A DNA stretch of 64,000 nucleotides from Lachnospiraceae bacterium (GTDB lineage: Bacteria; Bacillota; Clostridia; Lachnospirales; Lachnospiraceae): the NCBI GenBank assembly GCA_031280955.1, contig JAITGA010000030.1, positions 62,001 to 126,000 of the forward strand, given 5' to 3'. The notes beneath the pieces were generated by a model. That model saw only the letters and a list, made by a program, of their open reading frames with translations. It did no database searches and was not told the origin of the DNA. This document shows positions 28,355 through 36,882 of this stretch, piece by piece; position 1 is the stretch's first letter; each line of letters opens with the position of its first letter. The position numbers and the translations under genes are program-made.

Positions 28355-28390
28355 GGCAATATGCCTCGGCAATATGCCTCGGCAATATGC
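28355..28390. repeat. 13-bp tandem repeat in the leader of the NlpC/P60 gene
   Basis: GGCAATATGCCTC at 28355 and 28368, then GGCAATATGC at 28381. The unit is close to palindromic (GGCAATATGCC), so each copy might form a small hairpin or bind a dimer. Confidence 0.85.
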
Positions 28391-28442
28391 GTAGCTGTGG
28401 GATACTGTATTTTAGTTGAGTATTGGAAACAGGAGGAGTGAT

Positions 28443-29528
28443 TTGGGCAAATCCTGTAAATGGATATTGATAGGAATGGGACTGCTATTGGCGGTTTTTT
28501 TGCCGCGGACGTTGGTTTTTGCGAACGGCACGGGAGCGGCGATTGGCATTGCAGCAACGAATGGGGTAGCTAATGATACAAATGGTAACGGTTTCCTCAA
28601 AGCCGGGGGAATCGAAACTATTATTTCTTTTCCCTTGTCCGCTGAAGAATACATCGAAGCCGCTGATCGGGCGGAGGGATCTGCCTTTGGCTATACGAAT
28701 CTGGCGATATGCAATACGGTAGACAATAACCTAAATATCCGTGCCATAGCCGGTGAAAATGGGCGTCTGCTTGGTAAACTGCCCCGAAGAGCGGCATGTG
28801 AGATAATGTATGAAGATGGTGATTGGAGTTTCATAGTCTCGGGGAATGTCGAGGGATATGTTAAGAGTGAGTTTTTGATTACCGGATTTGCCGCACTTCG
28901 CAAAGCTCAGGAATTGGCAACTCTGGTAGCGGTGGTTGAGACTGATTCACTAAGGGTACGAGGAGAACCAAGTACTGACAGCGAGGTGATTACCCAAGTG
29001 CCACGGGGCGAGTTTCTGGAAGTTGATGAGATTTTGGAATGTGGTTGGATAAGGATTTATCTGGATTCGGAAATGGCATATATTTCCGGTGAGTTCGTAG
29101 ATGTTCGCTATGATTTGGCAACGGCGATTACGATGTCGGAACTTTTATATGGAGCAGGGGTTTCTGATATCCGGGTTGACCTTTGTGAATATGCCAAGCG
29201 TTTTCTTGGCAATCCCTACGTCTGGGGCGGTACGAGTCTTACTAGGGGTGCGGATTGCTCCGGCTATGTCCAGAGTGTCTTTAGGAACTTCGGCATCCGT
29301 TTACCCCGATCTTCGGTTTCGCAAGCTGATGTCGGTACAAGGGTGACGGTAGCAACGATGAAACCCGGCGATTTGATTTTCTATGCTCGTGGCGGCAGGA
29401 TAGACCATGTTGCCATCTATATAGGCGGCGGGCAGGTTATTCACGCTAGTACCCCTCGTACCGGAATTAGGATTTCCCGCTACAATTACCGCACTCCCCA
29501 TAGGATAACACGTGTTATTTATGATTGA
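28443..29528 (+). CDS. secreted SH3b-NlpC/P60 cell wall endopeptidase
   Basis: A 361-residue exported protein. It has a signal peptide (hydrophobic core about residues 8-26), two bacterial SH3 domains (about 80-145 and 155-220, both with LNIRA/LRVRGEPS starts) and a C-terminal NlpC/P60 domain with GADCSGYVQ (nucleophile Cys), RIDHVAIYIG (His) and a following His in VIHAS. It likely cuts peptide stems of peptidoglycan. A TTG start at 28443 is chosen because AGGAGG lies six bases upstream and it places the signal peptide at the N-terminus; an earlier in-frame TTG at 28416 would put extra polar residues ahead of it. It ends in an ATAACACGTGTTAT palindrome. Confidence 0.9.
   Translation: MGKSCKWILIGMGLLLAVFLPRTLVFANGTGAAIGIAATNGVANDTNGNGFLKAGGIETIISFPLSAEEYIEAADRAEGSAFGYTNLAICNTVDNNLNIRAIAGENGRLLGKLPRRAACEIMYEDGDWSFIVSGNVEGYVKSEFLITGFAALRKAQELATLVAVVETDSLRVRGEPSTDSEVITQVPRGEFLEVDEILECGWIRIYLDSEMAYISGEFVDVRYDLATAITMSELLYGAGVSDIRVDLCEYAKRFLGNPYVWGGTSLTRGADCSGYVQSVFRNFGIRLPRSSVSQADVGTRVTVATMKPGDLIFYARGGRIDHVAIYIGGGQVIHASTPRTGIRISRYNYRTPHRITRVIYD
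29505..29518. repeat. ATAACACGTGTTAT palindrome at the end of the NlpC/P60 gene
   Basis: A perfect 14-bp palindrome with the TAACA-N2-TGTTA core, also found at 35317-35328 and 36756-36767. All three lie next to gene ends. Confidence 0.5.
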
Positions 29529-29602
29529 GGAAGAGGGTAATTTTTGTTATTTACCCTGCATATCCAATATAGGTATAGCCAATAGCCAATATAAGTTTTA
29601 GC

Positions 29603-29631
29603 TTGACTGAAAATAGTTTTTGTTGTAGAGT
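29603..29631 (+). promoter_or_regulatory. candidate promoter of the small cysteine-rich protein gene
   Basis: TTGACT (29603-29608), 17 bases, TAGAGT (29626-29631). The -35 is good and the -10 is moderate. Confidence 0.45.
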
Positions 29632-29643
29632 ATTTGTATCAGT

Positions 29644-29964
29644 ATGGAAAATTTAATAGTAATTGTGGAAAGCAAAAGAGGAGAAAATCATGAAAAACTT
29701 TCAGTATTGTTAATTGTCACTATGCTGTTTACCCTGTCACCGATTAGCCAATACCATGTGGGTCATGCAGAGGAGTATTCGTCTTTTGAATGTTGTGCTT
29801 TGGAGTGTGATGTTGAGAACGACACTACTAGAACTCCGGCAATATATGTGTTTTGTACGACTTGCAGGGCGACAACACCTTTTGATTTGTGTGGAATATG
29901 CGGACGGCTTAATCCTAATGCGTATAGATGCAGAATATGCAGAAATCCATGTGGTCATCAATAA
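29644..29964 (+). CDS. small secreted cysteine-rich protein, apparently frameshifted at its start
   Basis: The open frame of 106 codons encodes a hydrophobic signal-like stretch (LSVLLIVTMLFTLSPI) and then about 70 residues with ten cysteines, including CTTC, CGIC and CRIC pairs like a zinc ribbon. The frame's own ATG has no Shine-Dalgarno. A fine one (AGAGGAG) sits before ATG 29690, but that ATG leads to a stop after seven codons. One extra A in the A5 run at 29693-29697 would join it to the long frame and give a perfect signal peptide, MKKLSVLLIV. So this is a one-base frameshift, a sequencing error or a phase-variable switch. No family was recognised. Confidence 0.5.
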   Translation: MENLIVIVESKRGENHEKLSVLLIVTMLFTLSPISQYHVGHAEEYSSFECCALECDVENDTTRTPAIYVFCTTCRATTPFDLCGICGRLNPNAYRCRICRNPCGHQ

Positions 29965-30055
29965 ATAATGATTGGATATAGATTACTACTCAAATATATT
30001 TGCTTAACACTTTCTTGCCATGACCCTACAGACCTTAGAACTTGCGGAGTGATGA

Positions 30056-32407
30056 ATGACGAAAATCATACGCCTCCTTATACTGTTATTCATATCATTA
30101 TTCCTTATATCACTGCTTCTCTCACTCTTCCTTTTCGCTTGCAGCAAAGAAATAGCAGATGAAACAGATTCTATCGTCCCACTACCCGATATTACCGCCT
30201 ATCTAGCTGAGCTAGTAGAAATTCCCCATGATTCATTTCACTGTACTGCGGTATATCAAGATGTTTTGTACTATATTACTGATAATGATTTAACAACTAC
30301 TACGACTGACACAACAACATCTAACTCAACAGACACTCCCACCCTTACCCTCGTCCGCATCAACCTACCTGACCTAAAAACAAGCACCGATACCAGTAGT
30401 GATATAACCCCCGCAGGTGTTCCTGCAGGCACACCCGCGGGTGATCCTGTACTCATCCCCCTTAATATCCCCCTCCCTGCCGTCACCCCCGGCTTGACCT
30501 TGCCATACATGATGCTTGCTATAGATATGAGCGGCGGTATCCATCTGCTTCTTTATCAATATGATGCCGGCGGGGCGATAGAGGTCGCCGCTTCCTATTG
30601 GTATCAGTTGGACGAGAGCGGACAGTTACTCAGAACCCTAGATATCGGCAACCATGTGGCGGGCGGACACCATAGTGCGATTACTGACTTCCTCATCGGT
30701 GGGTGCGGTAATGCTTTCATAGCCAAAGATAACCAACTTCATATCATCGTCCCCGATGGTGAAACTGCATTTGCGATAAACTATGATGGGCGCAATGCTT
30801 CCATCTATAAAAATGACAGCGAAGTCGGAGTTTTATACTATGGGGCGGGAAACAGATATCAGCTGGCAACAGTTGATACCGCCGCCCAAATGTTTACAGG
30901 GTTAAAGACGCTTGATGTTTCCGATATCATCAGTCAGAGCGTGGGGATAAGCGAAGATGGTATCCTTTTCCTCGCAACCACAGAGGCTGTTTTTGACTAT
31001 GACCTCACCCGCAATACCATGTCTGAACGCTTTCACATGACTGATATCGGTATCACGATTATGAGTGGTTCGACTCGCTTCCTCCCGCTTTTGGATGGGC
31101 GGGTCTTGTTTGCTGACAGATACCCCTTTGACCAAAAGCATTTTCAACTAATCCGCCCGATGACCGATGACGAAGTGGCGGCAAAAATGAATGAACCCGA
31201 TGAGGCAATCGTCATCACCGTTGGCTTGACCGGTCCGGTATACGGTACATTCATGCCCCTCGTGGCTGCTTATAACATGGCAAATCATGGGATACAGATA
31301 GAAGTGAAAGAGTATTTTGACGGCGGGTCACTTGGCAACAATAAGGTACTAATAGAGCTTCTCAATAAAGCCACATTCAATCTGGAACTGGACATCATCC
31401 GCGGGCAGAGTCCCGATATCGTGATTACTCGCCAGGCTCTCTCGTGGAATCGTTATGCTGAGCTTGGAATTTTCGAAGATCTCTATCCTTGGCTTGAAGC
31501 TGATCCTCTCTTCAACTGGGAAGAACACTATGAAAACCATATCCGCGCTTTTGAGTTACAAGGTAAGTTATACGGTTTTCCTCTGTGGAGTTTTCCCCAG
31601 ACCTTGATCGTCCGCCAAGCCGTTGTCGGTGAAAGAGTCGGGTGGAACATCGACGAGTTCATCGCTTTTGTGGATAGTTTCGATTCCGACCACACCGTCT
31701 TTGCCGATCCGACCAAGACAGCGGTACTGGAGCTGTGCCTCATTGCCAATGGTGATATTCTCGTTGACTGGAGTAGTGAAGGAGCGGATGTGGGTTTCAA
31801 CCGTGATTTCATCACCAAAGTTCTGGCATTTGCCAATCGCTTCATTGATGACGAGAGGTACGTGGACAACACTCGCTTTGACATCCGGGCGCAAAACGGT
31901 GAGATACGGGTATATGTTCCAGAAATGAGAGAGTTATTTACTGAGGAAACCATGCCGGTCTATCAAAGCCTCTTCGGCGAACCGATAAGTTTTATGGCTT
32001 TTCCCTCGGAAAGAGGAAGCGGTAATATCATCAGCACCGATTGGCTCGTTTCCCTTTCCTCCCAATGTCGTGACAAGGAAGCGGCATGGCATTTTCTCAG
32101 TCACTATTTTTCCGAATCTATGCGAAGCAAAGAATTTATCATGGAGTATATTGAAAGCAGGAGGGGAGTACATAAACGATATAGCGACCATGCATCGGGA
32201 ATTATTGAGTTTCATATCGACGATAACGCTATCGACTCATACCATGAATTGCTCCAACGTGATATGCAAATCCGTATTTATGACCCTCGTATCGAGGACA
32301 TCATCAAGGAGGAAGCCGCTCCCTACTTCAGTGGCGACAAGACCCTCGATGAGGTAGTTGATATAATCGCAAACAGGGTGAGTGTGTATGTGAATGAGTC
32401 AAGGTGA
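30056..32407 (+). CDS. large lipoprotein with a C-terminal family 1-type solute-binding domain
   Basis: A 783-residue lipoprotein: a long hydrophobic signal ends at FLFAC (Cys29). Residues 30-370 look beta-rich, possibly a propeller, and include a low-complexity stretch of threonine and a PAGVPAGTPAGDP repeat (about 82-145). From about residue 385 the sequence (ITVGLTGPVYGTFMPLVAAYNM, PDIVITRQ, LQGKLYGFPLWSFPQTLIVRQ, DEFIAFVDSF) matches extracellular solute-binding proteins of ABC sugar importers. No permease genes are nearby. It may bind a ligand for another system or act in sensing; the substrate is unknown. GGAG precedes the ATG. Confidence 0.8.
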   Translation: MTKIIRLLILLFISLFLISLLLSLFLFACSKEIADETDSIVPLPDITAYLAELVEIPHDSFHCTAVYQDVLYYITDNDLTTTTTDTTTSNSTDTPTLTLVRINLPDLKTSTDTSSDITPAGVPAGTPAGDPVLIPLNIPLPAVTPGLTLPYMMLAIDMSGGIHLLLYQYDAGGAIEVAASYWYQLDESGQLLRTLDIGNHVAGGHHSAITDFLIGGCGNAFIAKDNQLHIIVPDGETAFAINYDGRNASIYKNDSEVGVLYYGAGNRYQLATVDTAAQMFTGLKTLDVSDIISQSVGISEDGILFLATTEAVFDYDLTRNTMSERFHMTDIGITIMSGSTRFLPLLDGRVLFADRYPFDQKHFQLIRPMTDDEVAAKMNEPDEAIVITVGLTGPVYGTFMPLVAAYNMANHGIQIEVKEYFDGGSLGNNKVLIELLNKATFNLELDIIRGQSPDIVITRQALSWNRYAELGIFEDLYPWLEADPLFNWEEHYENHIRAFELQGKLYGFPLWSFPQTLIVRQAVVGERVGWNIDEFIAFVDSFDSDHTVFADPTKTAVLELCLIANGDILVDWSSEGADVGFNRDFITKVLAFANRFIDDERYVDNTRFDIRAQNGEIRVYVPEMRELFTEETMPVYQSLFGEPISFMAFPSERGSGNIISTDWLVSLSSQCRDKEAAWHFLSHYFSESMRSKEFIMEYIESRRGVHKRYSDHASGIIEFHIDDNAIDSYHELLQRDMQIRIYDPRIEDIIKEEAAPYFSGDKTLDEVVDIIANRVSVYVNESR

Positions 32408-32582
32408 GGTGTAGTACTTACTCTAATAGATATAGATTTCTGTAAGCTTACGTATTTACGCCGTGTATATGCCACTATAGCTAATATGAGTTAACAGCTA
32501 CTGTAGCCAATAGGATATTTACCGGTTATTTGTACGGTGGTGGTGCACGGTGGCGCATGGCGTACGGCGGCAAATTTTGTAC

Positions 32583-32611
32583 TTGCATATCTAATTTAAC
32601 CGTTATATAAT
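32583..32611 (+). promoter_or_regulatory. rpsO promoter
   Basis: TTGCAT (32583-32588), 17 bases, TATAAT (32606-32611). The transcript would carry a structured leader of about 210 bases. The 32408-32582 stretch before it shows nothing recognisable. Confidence 0.85.
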
Positions 32612-32617
32612 GTGTAG

Positions 32618-32828
32618 CAGTGTTGACTCTTGGTCAACTTGGCAAAGTAAAGCGAACCCATGCGCGGATATTGGACTCTCCGACCATGTCCGGGTATTGC
32701 CGGGGCAGATAACCCGGCGGCATTACCATTTCATCAGAAGCGGTATGGCGGGCGATTCATGTTTACGGATTGACTGATAGGAACAGTCTCGTAAACATAT
32801 GTACCGCAGCAAGCGGTGGGGAGGAAAA
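32618..32828 (+). promoter_or_regulatory. structured 5' leader of rpsO, probable S15-responsive region
   Basis: Four stems can be drawn: GTTGAC/GTCAAC (32622-32638), GCCGGG/CCCGGC (32699-32718), GTTTACG/CGTAAAC (32761-32796) enclosing GACTG/CAGTC, and ACCGC/GCGGT (32803-32817) directly next to the GGGGAGG Shine-Dalgarno. Autoregulation of rpsO by S15 through leader structures is known in several bacteria; the match here is by position and structure only. The first stem is also a short-spaced relative of the TTGAC palindrome. Confidence 0.55.
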
Positions 32829-33095
32829 ATGATATCAAAAGAGAAGAAAAACGCAATTATTAAAGAGTATGCCCGTAGTGAGGGAGATACCGGTTCACCG
32901 GAAGTCCAGATAGCTGTCCTTACTGCCCGCATCGCCGAACTGACCGAACATTTGAAAGCCAACCCCAAGGATTTCCATTCAACACGGGGGATGCTCAAAA
33001 TGATAGGCAGAAGAAAAGGTTTGCTGACCTACCTCAGGGAAAAAGATATTGAACGATACCGTGACCTGATTGGCAGACTGGGGCTTCGCAGATAG
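32829..33095 (+). CDS. rpsO: 30S ribosomal protein S15
   Basis: An 88-residue protein, exactly the usual S15 length, that binds the 16S rRNA central-domain three-way junction early in 30S assembly. Typical segments are [35 protein letters not shown] and [13 protein letters not shown]. The start is ATG 32829 with GGGGAGG ahead; an in-frame ATG ten codons upstream lies within the leader hairpin and is not used. It is followed by pnp, the common rpsO-pnp arrangement, with a hairpin between them. Confidence 0.99.
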   Translation: MISKEKKNAIIKEYARSEGDTGSPEVQIAVLTARIAELTEHLKANPKDFHSTRGMLKMIGRRKGLLTYLREKDIERYRDLIGRLGLRR

Positions 33096-33104
33096 AATCT
33101 AGCA

Positions 33105-33131
33105 AATAGCGTCCGCATTACGGACGCTATT
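33105..33131 (+). terminator. 11-bp hairpin between rpsO and pnp
   Basis: AATAGCGTCCG (33105-33115) pairs with CGGACGCTATT (33121-33131) around CATTA. Only a G/T tail (GTTTGTG) follows, so it may be a partial terminator or an RNase processing site, as in other rpsO-pnp operons. Confidence 0.7.
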
Positions 33132-33209
33132 GTTTGTGTAAAAGTAAGTAAATACATCGGTAAAAGATAATGATAAAACAAATACATTAGATAATATGAG
33201 GAGAAAAAA

Positions 33210-35315
33210 ATGAGTAACTACGAAACATTTACAATGGAACTGGCCGGACATACGCTCAAAGTCGATATCGGTCGTGTCGGTAAGCAAGCAAATGGCTCTG
33301 CATTCATTAGATATGGAGATACGATAGTACTTAGTACGGTGACATCATCTGACAAACCCCGTGATGGGATTGATTATCTGCCGCTTGCGGTAGAATATGA
33401 AGAGAAACTCTACTCGGTGGGTAAAGTCCCCGGCGGGTTTTTGAAGCGGGAAGGCAGGGCAAGCGAAAATGCCGTCCTCACCGGTCGGGTTATTGACCGT
33501 CCGATGCGTCCGCTTTTTCCCCATGATTACCGCAATGACGTGACCGTCAGCAACTTGGTGATGTCGGTGGATCCGCTTTGCCGCCCGGAAATCGTGGCGA
33601 TGCTTGGATCGGCGATAGCCGCATCTATTTCTGATATTCCTTTCAACGGGCCGTTGGCAATGACACAAATCGGTATCATTGATGATGAATTTGTCATCAA
33701 TCCCAGTCAAGAACAGTGGAAAAACGGCGACCTTGATATGACAGTAGCATCAACGGCGACCAAGGTAATGATGATTGAAGCGAGTGCCAATGAGATACCT
33801 GAGGAAAAAATCCTCGAGGCCATCTATATTGCCCATGATCTCAATCAAGAGATTATTAAGTTCATTGAAAAAATCGTCGCTGCTGTGGGTAAAGAAAAAC
33901 ATGAGTATGCAAGTTGTGCGATAGCGGCAGAAGTTTTTGCCAAAATCGAGGAAATTGTTCCGCCTGCGGAAATGGAAGCGGCTGTTTTTACTGATGAAAA
34001 GCAGGTTCGCCAAGAAAACATCCGCAAACTTACAGCACGCCTCGAAGAGGCTTTTGTCGAAGACGAAGCTATCCTCGCTCTTTTGGCAGATGCGGTATAT
34101 CAATATGAAAAGAACACCGTCCGCAAAATGATATTAAAGGATGGGAAACGTCCTGACGGGCGAAAAATGGATGAGCTTCGTTCGCTTTTTGCCGAAGTTG
34201 ATTTGATTCCCCGTGTTCATGGATCGGCGATGTTTACCCGCGGGCAAACACAGATATGCACGATTACCACCTTGGCACCGATGTCAGAGATGCAGCGGAT
34301 TGATGGACTTGATGAAAATGAAATCAACAAAAGGTATATGCATCACTATAACTTCCCCTCATACTCAGTAGGCGAGACCAGACCCAGTCGCGGACCGGGA
34401 CGGCGGGAGATAGGACATGGGGCGCTTGCGGAAAAAGCGATGATTCCGGTTTTGCCGAGCTTGGAGGATTTCCCTTATGCCATCAGGACGGTTTCTGAAA
34501 CTTTCGAGTCAAACGGCTCTACCTCACAAGCGGCGATATGTGCTTCCAGTTTGTCACTTATGGCAGCCGGAGTTCCGATTACCAGAGCTGTTGCCGGGAT
34601 TTCCTGCGGTTTGGTGACAGGGGAAAATGATAATGAATATATCCTTTTGACCGATATCCAAGGTTTGGAGGACTTCTTCGGCGATATGGATTTCAAGGTT
34701 GCGGGAACGAGCAAAGGCATCACCGCTATCCAGATGGATATGAAAATCAATGGACTGACGAGGGAAATTGTCGAAGGAGCGATCAAAAATACTTACGAAG
34801 CACGGATGGAGATACTCGAAAAAACGATGAATCCTTGTATTGGTGTACCTCGTCCCGAGGTGGGTCAATACGCTCCCAAGATTATTGCCCTTTCGATTGA
34901 TCCCGAAAAGATTGGTGATGTGGTCGGACAGCGTGGCAAGACAATCAATGAGATTATTTCCCGTACCGGGGTCAAGATTGATATCACCGATGACGGAACG
35001 GTATCAATCTGCGGTACTGATCCAGTGCTGATGGAGCAAGCGGTTAATATGGTCAAAACCATCACAACTGACTTCGTATCAGGGCAAATATTCACCGGCG
35101 TGGTGGTTAGTATCAAGGAGTTTGGTTGCTTCGTTGAGTTCGCACCCGGCAAAGAGGGGATGGTACATATCTCCAAGATCGCCAAGGAAAGAATCAACAG
35201 GGTAGAAGATGTGATTACGCTTGGGGAAAAAGTGACAGTCATCTGTTTGGGTAAGGACAAAATGGGAAGAATGAGCTTCTCGATTAAGGATGTACCTGCA
35301 AACAACCAAGGATAA
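33210..35315 (+). CDS. pnp: polyribonucleotide nucleotidyltransferase (PNPase)
   Basis: A 701-residue phosphorolytic 3'-5' exoribonuclease of standard length. Two RNase PH domains (about 10-220 and 300-540) flank an alpha-helical region, followed by a KH domain (IGDVVGQRGKTINEIISRTGVKIDI, about 565-600) and an S1 domain (GQIFTGVVVSIKEFGCFVEF). Characteristic stretches FLKREGRASENAVLTGRVIDRPMRPLFP and GPGRREIGHGALAEKA are intact. AGGAGAAAA lies before the ATG. It acts in mRNA turnover as a trimer. Two near-identical terminator hairpins follow. Confidence 0.99.
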   Translation: MSNYETFTMELAGHTLKVDIGRVGKQANGSAFIRYGDTIVLSTVTSSDKPRDGIDYLPLAVEYEEKLYSVGKVPGGFLKREGRASENAVLTGRVIDRPMRPLFPHDYRNDVTVSNLVMSVDPLCRPEIVAMLGSAIAASISDIPFNGPLAMTQIGIIDDEFVINPSQEQWKNGDLDMTVASTATKVMMIEASANEIPEEKILEAIYIAHDLNQEIIKFIEKIVAAVGKEKHEYASCAIAAEVFAKIEEIVPPAEMEAAVFTDEKQVRQENIRKLTARLEEAFVEDEAILALLADAVYQYEKNTVRKMILKDGKRPDGRKMDELRSLFAEVDLIPRVHGSAMFTRGQTQICTITTLAPMSEMQRIDGLDENEINKRYMHHYNFPSYSVGETRPSRGPGRREIGHGALAEKAMIPVLPSLEDFPYAIRTVSETFESNGSTSQAAICASSLSLMAAGVPITRAVAGISCGLVTGENDNEYILLTDIQGLEDFFGDMDFKVAGTSKGITAIQMDMKINGLTREIVEGAIKNTYEARMEILEKTMNPCIGVPRPEVGQYAPKIIALSIDPEKIGDVVGQRGKTINEIISRTGVKIDITDDGTVSICGTDPVLMEQAVNMVKTITTDFVSGQIFTGVVVSIKEFGCFVEFAPGKEGMVHISKIAKERINRVEDVITLGEKVTVICLGKDKMGRMSFSIKDVPANNQG

Positions 35316-35316
35316 A

Positions 35317-35328
35317 TAACATGTGTTA
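35317..35328. repeat. TAACATGTGTTA palindrome right after pnp
   Basis: Extends to AATAACA-TG-TGTTATT (35315-35330). Second of three TAACA-N2-TGTTA sites, starting at the pnp stop. Confidence 0.5.
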
Positions 35329-35331
35329 TTC

Positions 35332-35358
35332 AAAATGCGCCACATCGTGGCGCATTTT
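35332..35358 (+). terminator. terminator after pnp (copy 1)
   Basis: AAAATGCGCCAC pairs with GTGGCGCATTTT around ATC, with TT following. A 12-bp stem with a T run. Confidence 0.92.
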
Positions 35359-35377
35359 TTGTTGGCTAGATACAATT

Positions 35378-35396
35378 TGCGCCACCATGTGGCGCA
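35378..35396 (+). terminator. terminator-like hairpin after pnp (copy 2, tandem duplicate)
   Basis: TGCGCCAC/GTGGCGCA around CAT, 42 bases after copy 1. The flanks (TTTGTT(G/T)GCTAGA(T/C)ACAAT) are also duplicated, so the whole unit has been copied in tandem. Confidence 0.85.
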
Positions 35397-35546
35397 TATT
35401 TTGTTTGCTAGACACAATCAACAAAATATAGTTTTGAAAGTACGTTCTTTTGGACTGCTATTGTGGTATGATATTTCAAAGAGAGATAAACCACTTCTTT
35501 AGGTTGTGGGAGTAGCAGTTTTATCAGATGGCGAATGGAGAGAGTT

Positions 35547-36737
35547 ATGGCAAGGGTATTTCTTATCATCTTAGATGGATTTGGTATCGGGGCTATGCCT
35601 GATGCGAATGAGTACGGCGATGTGGGGACGAATACACTTCGTTCAGTTGCCAAGAGCCATCTCTTTGCCATGCCGCATATGCGCCGGCTCGGATTATTTA
35701 ATATAGATGGGGTCAAAGAGCTACCCGCTGTTGATAATCCGGCGGGATATTTTGCTCGCTTGGGTGAAGCTTCCAAAGGCAAGGATACGATAGTCGGTCA
35801 TTGGGAACTGGCAGGACTCATTTCTCCGCAACCTTTGCCTCTTTATCCTCATGGCTTTCCTGAGGAGGTACTGGATGAGTTCTCTGCGGCAACAGGACGG
35901 GGATATCTATGCAATCTGCCATATTCAGGTACTGATGTTATCAGGGATTATGGCTGTCGTCATCTGGCTGAGGGGAAGCTGATTGTCTATACCTCGGCTG
36001 ACAGCGTTTTTCAGATAGCCGCCCATGAAAAAATAGTACCACTTGATGAACTATACCGCTATTGTCAAATTGCTCGCCGGATACTCGTTGGTGAGCATGG
36101 AGTAGGTCGTGTTATTGCCCGTCCTTTTAGCGGCGATGACGGTAACTTCTACAGAACAAGCGGTCGTCATGATTACTCGCTTTCGCCGCCGGGGACGACG
36201 ATGCTCGAAATCATCATTGCTGCCGGGCTTGATGTCATCGGTATTGGCAAAATAGCCGATATCTTTGGAGAGACCCAAGTTACCCGCTCACTAACCACGA
36301 AAAGCAATGAAGAGGGCGAGGTGGCAACGCTGGCGACGATGAGAGAGGATTTTCACGGACTTTGCTTTACCAACTTAGTGGATTTTGACATGCTTTACGG
36401 TCATCGCAATGATAGTGACGGCTTTGCTCGCGCTCTTAGTGCATTTGATGAGAAATTGCCGGAGCTTTTGTCACTACTCAGAGCTGATGATTTGCTGATG
36501 ATTACCGCTGACCACGGTTGTGACCCCGGATACTTGGAAACCACCGACCATAGCCGCGAGTATGTTCCTTTTGTTATGTACGGGCATGGTTTGGGTGGTA
36601 GTGACACAAATCGCTGTGAATTAGGTAGTGGCAATTTAGGCACACGGGAGACATTCGCTGATGTTGCGGCAACAGTGCTTTCATTTCTGGGTTTGCAAAA
36701 TGAAACAAGGAAAATAGCAGGCAAATCCATGATATAA
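35547..36737 (+). CDS. deoB: phosphopentomutase
   Basis: A 396-residue alkaline-phosphatase-superfamily enzyme that interconverts (deoxy)ribose 1-phosphate and 5-phosphate in nucleoside salvage. Metal-binding motifs are visible: LIILDGFGIGAMPDA at the N-terminus, GKDTIVGHWELAG near residue 80, FDMLYGHRND and the C-terminal ITADHGCDPGY and TTDHSREYVP. The ATG at 35547 is preferred over 35535 because GGAGAG lies just ahead of it and MARVFLI matches the family start. No other nucleoside salvage genes are nearby. A TAACA-N2-TGTTA palindrome follows the stop. Confidence 0.97.
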   Translation: MARVFLIILDGFGIGAMPDANEYGDVGTNTLRSVAKSHLFAMPHMRRLGLFNIDGVKELPAVDNPAGYFARLGEASKGKDTIVGHWELAGLISPQPLPLYPHGFPEEVLDEFSAATGRGYLCNLPYSGTDVIRDYGCRHLAEGKLIVYTSADSVFQIAAHEKIVPLDELYRYCQIARRILVGEHGVGRVIARPFSGDDGNFYRTSGRHDYSLSPPGTTMLEIIIAAGLDVIGIGKIADIFGETQVTRSLTTKSNEEGEVATLATMREDFHGLCFTNLVDFDMLYGHRNDSDGFARALSAFDEKLPELLSLLRADDLLMITADHGCDPGYLETTDHSREYVPFVMYGHGLGGSDTNRCELGSGNLGTRETFADVAATVLSFLGLQNETRKIAGKSMI

Positions 36738-36755
36738 ATCGGTATATGCTATACG

Positions 36756-36767
36756 TAACACTTGTTA
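36756..36767. repeat. TAACACTTGTTA palindrome after deoB
   Basis: Third TAACA-N2-TGTTA site, 18 bases past the deoB stop and in the upstream region of the transglutaminase-like gene. Confidence 0.45.
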
Positions 36768-36882
36768 TTTAACAGAGAAAGATAGCAATGAAGCCGACAG
36801 TTGGCGAGTAGTGCTTTATCGACATAGAAAAATATGGTTTTCATTATAAGTCACCGGGACTTGGAAACGAAAGGAGGTATTC

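Noticed and set aside
29968-30162. 64-codon frame between the cysteine-rich protein and the large lipoprotein
   Set aside because: Overlaps the lipoprotein signal sequence in another frame, with no Shine-Dalgarno.
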